From: Prochilodus magdalenae
Lineage: Eukaryota; Chordata; Actinopteri; Characiformes; Prochilodontidae
NCBI GenBank assembly: GCA_024036415.1
Contig: JAMWET010005031.1
Coordinates: 186,001 to 250,000, forward strand
Length of the DNA stretch: 64,000 nucleotides
Direction: 5' to 3'
Position numbers and translations under genes: made by a program. Shown in pieces: positions 35,444-64,000 of this stretch; the stretch's first letter is position 1; each line of letters begins with the position of its first letter. The notes beneath the pieces are model-generated. The model ran no database searches and was not told where the DNA came from. It was given only the letters and a program-made list of their open reading frames with translations.

Positions 35444-35560
35444 GTATGTCTATCTAATGAACATGCTCCTGTTACTCTCCATACTGAGGGACATTTGCAG
35501 GTAAATACTTTAATACTGTTACTCCAGTGGAGGACTAAAGGGAGGAACTCCTACTATCAC
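34440..35560 (+). mobile_element. Third copy of the minisatellite-bearing element flank, split by a LINE insertion
   Basis: Left part 34440-34650: gagtctcttcacctacagtg, then gattaagagtcttgttccag and ttagaaccataa, which matches 23700-23960 (reversed) and 55500-55590. Right part 35456-35560: catgctcctgttactctcca continues the same consensus, as seen at 23690-23720 reversed (catgctactgttactctcc). The LINE at about 34645-35455 lies exactly between. The 54-bp array is absent from this copy. Confidence 0.65.
34645..35455 (+). mobile_element. LINE (non-LTR retrotransposon) 3' part: end of reverse-transcriptase ORF plus 3' UTR
   Basis: The 125-residue frame ending at 35010 reads as the C-terminal end of a fish LINE ORF2: YQSVVASVLIYAVVCWGG, RDAGQLDRLVRKAGSVLG, HPLHSTIIRQRSSFSG, STDRLRKSFVPQAIRLFNSS. 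After the stop, a UTR of about 400 bp ends in caataaagtatctatctat and a (TCTG/TCTA)n tail. The catalytic part is missing (5' truncation). The 3' end of the same family is at 6215-6434. Confidence 0.85.
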
Positions 35561-35939
35561 TGGAGGAACATTTTACCTTGGGGATCTCTAGTTGATTCTA
35601 CCTGCTCTCTGATTATGATGCCCTTACCTATGGACCCTGCACTTATTCTGCTCAATGACATTTTAAGACTTTGTTATGGGAGGATACTGAGACATATGGC
35701 TGGCTGGCTGGCTTAACAGCAGCAAAAACAGTAAACTAGCGTTGGTTACCCCCTCATATGCTATCCACACAGCACTTGCTCCACAACCTATTGGACAAGG
35801 AAGGGGAATTTCCAAAGTGAAGTCTTTTTTGATTTCCTAAACATGTGCTGTGTTTTTATCCCATGTGTTGATGGGTTGGGGTTGGGATGTGGGGTGCTGT
35901 TTAGTTCTTCTTTTAATGGAAAATTTAAAAAATTAAAAC

Positions 35940-36480
35940 ATGACAAAAAATACGATTCTGAGAATCTTGAGAAATCTCTCTATGTAAAGGAAAGAGTCCA
36001 AAGCCACAACTGAATGCCTGTGACCTCCAACCCCACAGCCAACACTGCACGGACAGCATATTTTAAAAAGCCATTGTCCATGCACACCATTTATAGCTGC
36101 AACCACAAAAGTAAATTTAGCGCAGAAATAGTCAACAACAACCATCTGAAATGCTGCTGGCTTCTCTGGGCTCAAGCTCATGAGAAACGGACTGAGGCTC
36201 AGTGGAAACGTGTGCTGTGGTCTGATGACTCAACCTTTCAGACTGTTTATGGAAAAATGGACGTCTTATTCTCCGGGCCAACGAAGACAAGGACCATCTA
36301 GATTGTTACCAACGTAAAGTTAAAACTCCAGAGAGACTCTGGAGGGGGTATCGGTGGGTACCAGAACCTGCACGCCTGTAAAAGCCCTATTAATGCTGCA
36401 CACATTTTGAGTGACGTATAGTGCCTACTGGACTTGCCAATAAATATTCTGCCTATGTTACAACAGTATGGCTGCATGAT
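35940..36480 (+). mobile_element. Degenerate Tc1-like transposase remnant
   Basis: The plus-strand frame 36014-36301 contains LLWAQAHEKRTEAQWKRVLW followed by SDDSTFQTVYGK. This matches the WSDES-type catalytic region of Tc1 transposases, with the usual upstream WAKAH-like phrase. Stops follow soon after. It is dead. Confidence 0.75.
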
Positions 36481-38384
36481 CTGAGTGTGCGGTTGCTAGA
36501 CTGGCCTGTCTGCAGTCCAGAACTGCTTACCTGCTGAAAAGGTGGGTCATTACAAGTTCAAAATACAACAAAGACCTCGTATGGTTGCGTAGCTGAATTT
36601 ATGAACAGAGAATGGCAAAAAATATATGCTTTCAAACTGAATCTGTTTGTGTCTTTGGTCCTCAGATGATTTTTCAAGTGCGAGGAAAGAAACGGAATGT
36701 AATCCAGAGCTAAAAGTGGCCCTGTTCCAACATGGAAATGTTTGCGGACATTTGTAATAAGGGCATGCTTAGTAAAAAAAAAAAAAAAACAATGAAGTTG
36801 TAAAATATCACATATTATGGAGGCTCATCTGACAAAAAAAATTCGTTGTCATCTCGCATGTTTAAGGTGGTAGTAAATGCCTGTGTGACAGGATCCATAG
36901 ACTGAGTGTGTAGAAAATGGCTCCAAAGCAGATGTTAGTGATTGGCTAAAAGGAGTGATTACATTTTTAGCGTGTCAGACCATACTGTGAAGGAAGTAGC
37001 TGAATCCGCAGGTGTATGGAAGCGTATGGGCATATAGGTCTACCAGCAGTGGCACAAATCCCAGTCTACAGGGACTTCTCCTCATAATTGTGCCAGGGAA
37101 GGCATCAACCAAATCTGTCCCAACTGTGCTATTCTTTAATGTAAGAATGTCTGAACATTGATGTGGCCTTCATCCTGAAACTTGTCCAGTCCATGCCAAA
37201 TCCAATCACAGCTGTTATTTGTGTTTGTGGAGGTGTTACACACCATTAGGTGCATTTCAATCACAGATGACTTTTTTTGTACTGTGAGCTTATTTGCTTT
37301 GCTTTCCATTAAACACAAGAACTACTGCTTTCTGCTTTCAGCAGGATTTACATACTGTCACTGCTGTTTTTATTGTAATTAGTGTTGAAATATGTGATAT
37401 GATACAGCACTTAGTATCATTTCCATAGCATAAAAATATAAAACTCAACTGACTTATTTTTTAATACTAAAATTTATTTTGGAATTTGGAAAAAACAATT
37501 GGAATTTATTGCAAAAAACAAAAACAAAAAGTATCTTACCTACAGCCTGTAAACTGTCATTCACACTGTAATAATCCTACCTTAGGACCTCCTAGCCACT
37601 TACAGCTCACTACTGCCCTCTGCAGTTAATCCAGGTAACAGTCACAGAAACAGTCACTGAGGTTCATTAAATGGGTAAGTCAGTCACTTCAGAACGTCTT
37701 TATTGTTTCTTACTGCTTTGGTTACTGTTCATAAATGTCAGTTGGATCTGTGTAGAGTAGAGCAGGCATTCCCACAGAAGCCTAAATGAAATGCTAGACA
37801 TGTAGGTAAATGGTTGACAGTGAAACACGGTAATTAATGAACTTACACAGAACTAAGCAAGCGTATCTGATATGCATGCTAAGGCGCATGTTTCCAAAAA
37901 CAAATAAATGTAGATTAGGAAGTACGTAATGCCAGATTGGCAGTGGTGTAATCGAGCGGTTTTACTGTATTTCGAAGTGACTAAAATCTGCAAGGTCCAT
38001 CCAAATAAAGCTGTAATTCCATCCAATGTACACAATATCTCAGTGACCATGACTGTGATACTAAAAAGGATTTTTATTCACTGCATTGAATTTATGAATA
38101 ATTGAACAGTGAATTTGTAAAAACAAAGTCGTTTAGAGTGGTTTGATGTGAAAAAGGAAACTAACCAAAACAAAATGACACACAACGGTGATGATGAGAA
38201 CCAGACCTGGCGTGTTTAATGCCTCCAAAAGCAGCAGCACAGAAAGCTATTACATTAACTGGGCACAGGTGCGCTGGCTGACGCTGGAGAAGGAAAGGTT
38301 TCAGATAAAAGGGGTTTGAGCCTAAAACTAAACTTTTAAAAAGCTTTAAAGGCAATAAGTACATACAGGGCATAGTAAGGCATA
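36481..38384. other. Intergenic spacer, heatr6-proximal, without recognised gene
   Basis: AT-rich; no exon-like segment or clear repeat family is recognised. An A-run is at about 36774-36789. Confidence 0.3.
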
Positions 38385-38862
38385 TATACAGTCACATTAT
38401 TATGACCATCTTCTACTTTCAACAGTATGCAGAAAGCTGATTTGGGTGTGAATCCATCCTTGCATATCACATACACCCATACATGCTGACTGTCTTCCCT
38501 GGTGGGGATGGGATCTTCCAGTAAGACAATGCGACATGTCACATGGCTAGAAATGTCTGACAGTGGTTGGAAAAGGATGACCACGACATCCAAGTGTTCC
38601 CCTTTCCCCCCTACTTCCCAAGCCTTGAACCCAGCTGAGCATCTGTGGGACCAACTAGATCATTGTGTTCACTTTATGGATCCTCCCTCACGCACCCACC
38701 AGCAGCTGTGAGATGCACTGCACTCAGCAGGTCTCCAGATACCCGTGACGACCTATCAGGATCTTATTAAGCCAATCCCAGCTCATCTAGCTGATGTACA
38801 GCACACGGCAGTTACTGTAGATATCAGCTGGTGGTCATTATAATGTGACTCAACTGTGTATA
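38384..38862 (+). mobile_element. Short Tc1/mariner-derived element with inverted ends
   Basis: The ends cagtcacattattatgacca (38389-38408) and tggtcattataatgtgactc (38831-38850) are imperfect inverted repeats. Between them the plus strand keeps FPPTSQALNPAEHLWDQLDH, the last catalytic motif of a Tc1/mariner transposase. Most of the gene is deleted, so this is an internally deleted non-autonomous copy. Confidence 0.7.
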
Positions 38863-39340
38863 CTTTTTTACTGCAACTGTACCATTGTAAAAAAAAAAAA
38901 AAAAAAAAAAAGTCTTAAAAAAGTAACTTCATTGGTCATTTTGATAAATGAAAAATAAAATGACTGATGTGCACTGATAAAACTGTGACCCCTGGTTCCC
39001 ACCACCACCACTGCTAAGAAAAACTGGATTTTTTCACATTAAAAACAATGAACCGTTTCACATTCACTCTGAACGACTTTGTAAAATTAAGCATCCCATA
39101 TCACGCCACGTCCTGTGCTAAAGCTTGATGTGATGTTAAATGTCAGAAGTCCATTCAAAGCTTTCTGAATAACTTCCATTGACAGGCGTCACATTTGCCA
39201 CAGAGTAGCAAAACCAATTGGCAACAGTGGAAATTAGATTAGGTTTGATTGTTCCCAATATTGCCACCTCTTAGTCTTCATCACTGCTATAAATTAAAAA
39301 CGCTGGACTCATCATGTCTACAATAACATGTGTATGGGCT
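38863..39340. other. heatr6 downstream flank / 3' untranslated region
   Basis: This lies just past the heatr6 stop on the minus strand. No clear AATAAA on that strand is seen in the first 480 bp, so the end of the mRNA is undetermined. A 24-bp A run is at about 38889-38912. Confidence 0.35.
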
Positions 39341-60771
<21,431 letters not shown>

Positions 60772-61360
60772 CATCGAAGAGGTCAAAATAGCGGCCTTGC
60801 TATGACAACCACCATTCACATCCTGTGGCAAGCGGAAACCGGAAGATTTCAAACGAAAAGTCGTGTGTAAGTGATTTAATTTGTACTGAATATTTTCTGT
60901 GTATAACGTGTCAGTTTTGGGGGTTTGGAAATACAAGGACTATTAGGTTAAATTATACAGGCTGAATATCAAATGTCTCTCTAGTCCCAATGAACTGCAC
61001 TACATAGATCATAAAACTGTAAGTTCTACTCCAATCAGTGCACTACATGATAGCTGTTTTGTGCAGCATATTAGCAGATATAAATGGCTTTCCGTTCAGT
61101 GCAGAGGGGTTTTTAGATGTATGGAGCCATTTGACATTCAGTCATAGATTTTTTTGTAATTTTTAAAAATGTATTTATATATATTTTTTCAATTTTTTTT
61201 GCAGTTACAAACAATTTAAATATATTTTTAAAGTATTTTTTATTAAGTCAATGTTACCCATGAATAATGGTCTTAAAATTCACTTAGAGATTTTCAAACA
61301 ATGTAGACCGCAAAAGTGAAGTTTTACTGAGTGGGACTTATATGCTCATCGTCAAAAAAT
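60772..61360 (-). promoter_or_regulatory. heatr6: heatr6 5' flank and likely promoter
   Basis: This is the upstream region between the heatr6 start and the Tc1 relic at 61365. It is moderately GC-rich near the ATG, then AT-rich. No TATA box or other site can be assigned with confidence. Confidence 0.3.
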
Positions 61361-61364
61361 ATAC

Positions 61365-61650
61365 CTGCATCCAGAAGGAAGTGTCGGATTGTAATACTAT
61401 TGGGAAGAAAGATAAAGCTTACCAGGAACAATAAATTATATTTTTAGACTGATAAAGGCAATATTTATTGAGCTACACATACAGATGTATTGTCTTTCAG
61501 TGTGGCGTCCGGCCGCCATGTGGGCAGCCATTGACGAGGGCTGTCGTCGTAACTGTCTGTGTGTAGTCCTTTATCATTCCACTCTCTGCCAATGGTGCTG
61601 GCACCAACAAAACGAGTCATATAGGGCATCACTGCTCACTGCATGTCCGC
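61365..61650 (-). mobile_element. Degenerate Tc1/mariner-like transposon, copy D
   Basis: tgcatccagaaggaagtgtc at the left end, gataaagcttaccaggaaca and gcaatatttattgagctaca match copies B and C. It lies just upstream of heatr6. No intact frame remains. Confidence 0.6.
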
Positions 61651-62440
61651 AATCATGACTGTTGGGTCTCTCTGCGCATGTCAGACAATTTGTCTGTTCT
61701 ATCTCTCCGTGGTTTGTGTAAATCTTTCAGCTCCTTCATGTTGCTGGTGTGTGCCATTTCCTATCCACTACAGCGTGCTATGGCAGTAACCGAACACCCA
61801 ATGCGCCAATAAGACCACCCTGCTTCCTGGACCCCTACAATGCGACCCCTCTTCTACACCTGCTGACATTACTTCGGAACTCTTCACTGCGTGTACTTCA
61901 CTCGCAACGGCATTTAAAACACATTGAGATTTTCTGAGATTAATTACAAGAGTTTAGTTCCACCGTATAAAATATAATATTGTGAGCTGGCTTGAGCCAA
62001 TACATGTACATGTTTGAATGGATGGACCTCAAACTTCGGTGTTGAGAAACACTGGTGTACAGTAGCATCAGAACAATGAATAAAAAAAGCAGCCCATTTA
62101 GCAAAATTAACTCTACAATCGTGAAAGCTTTTCAATATGGGCAACTCCTTTGTTCCCCTGACTCTCATTTCATCTGACCTTTTCACTGATTCCACTGGTT
62201 TTGAAATGTGGTGAGCAAACAGAAACAGCAGAATATTGCAAAAACATCAAAAGATGTGAAATTGCACATTGCTCTTTAGGGACTATAAATATGGCTGACA
62301 ACATTTTTAGGATTGGCACATTAGTCATTAGAGCATTCGGAGAAAAATGAAAACTCTGAACTCCCTCATTTGCCTGAAATATCATCACAGGGAACAGTAA
62401 AACAGCCTGAATGTTTCCCCCAGAAGAAAGACGCACACAA
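61651..62440. other. Spacer between heatr6 and the dynein light chain gene
   Basis: No exon or clear repeat is recognised. It ends at the likely poly(A) site of the dynein light chain gene. Confidence 0.35.
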
Positions 62441-62842
62441 TATATGATGAATTACTCTTTATTATTATTTAAAGGCAGCAGTCGAAGCATTTTGTACAAC
62501 TTCAGTGCAAAACAAATTACTCTGGAAAAAAAAGAACAATATTCAGCAAAGAAAAAAAGAAAGTTGCTTAACACATGAGCAACTACAGAAAAGCAATAGT
62601 TGTATTGCAACATATACAAATTAAATATTGTACACGGTCCATGCACTAATGCACAGCCTCTATAGCTATTTCTTCATGACGAGTCAGTGTGTGCGCGCAC
62701 GTCAGTGTCTGTTTGTAGATCTATGAGCATGTGTGCATGTGTGTGTTTGTGTGTAGTGATGTGGCATCAGTCATCAGTGCATCACAGTCCAGGTTTAGAG
62801 CCTACGCTCAGAAACTGAGAGATGAAAAGTGGAGGCTGGCCC
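62440..62842 (-). other. dynll2: Dynein light chain 3' untranslated region with poly(A) signal
   Basis: The minus strand has AATAAA at 62458-62463, about 380 bp after the stop codon. The end of the mRNA is expected 10-30 bp further left. Confidence 0.55.

Positions 62843-64000
<1,158 letters not shown>

Overview
This window is vertebrate nuclear DNA, almost certainly from a ray-finned (teleost) fish. Genes are split into short exons by GT-AG introns. Protein matches are to vertebrate families. The spacers carry typical fish repeats: Tc1/mariner relics, a LINE with an AATAAAGTATCTATC-type 3' tail, tRNA-type SINE fragments, fold-back MITEs, and (CA)n, (GATA)n and (GA)n tracts. The species cannot be named from sequence alone.

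Layout. 3-317 (+) is the last part of a Toll-like receptor TIR domain, running in from the left edge. 5889-18312 (-) is a complete nine-exon hnf1b gene, a POU-homeobox transcription factor reconstructed here as 517 residues. It includes a 21-nt last coding exon, CPLQAW-stop, that is easily missed. 18.3-39.3 kb is a gene-free spacer rich in repeats. It holds a 54-bp minisatellite array inside a mobile element, a fold-back MITE, a long purine-rich tract beside a near 1-kb palindrome, a LINE nested in another element, and several Tc1 relics. 39341-60771 (-) is a complete 20-exon heatr6 gene, reconstructed as 1224 residues. 62843-62980 (-) is the last coding exon of a dynein light chain LC8 gene, probably dynll2; its first coding exon is beyond the right edge.

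The three genes hnf1b, heatr6 and dynll lie in the same orientation, while the TLR gene points toward hnf1b. They are unrelated in function: innate sensing, kidney/gut/pancreas transcription, a HEAT-repeat protein of poorly known role, and a dynein/myosin cargo light chain. They are neighbours by synteny, not as a pathway. HNF1B, HEATR6 and DYNLL2 are all on human 17q, which supports the assignments.

The most unusual structures are: (1) an 81-bp minisatellite in heatr6 intron 1 that has copied the end of exon 1 together with its splice donor, in frame for the first two copies; (2) one 54-bp minisatellite family found as two large arrays 29 kb apart in opposite orientation, each inside a copy of the same interspersed element; (3) a near 1-kb palindrome directly beside a roughly 490-bp purine tract. 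No unknown multi-gene system is visible. Exon coordinates were obtained by reading splice sites and phase by eye and were checked for frame continuity across all junctions.
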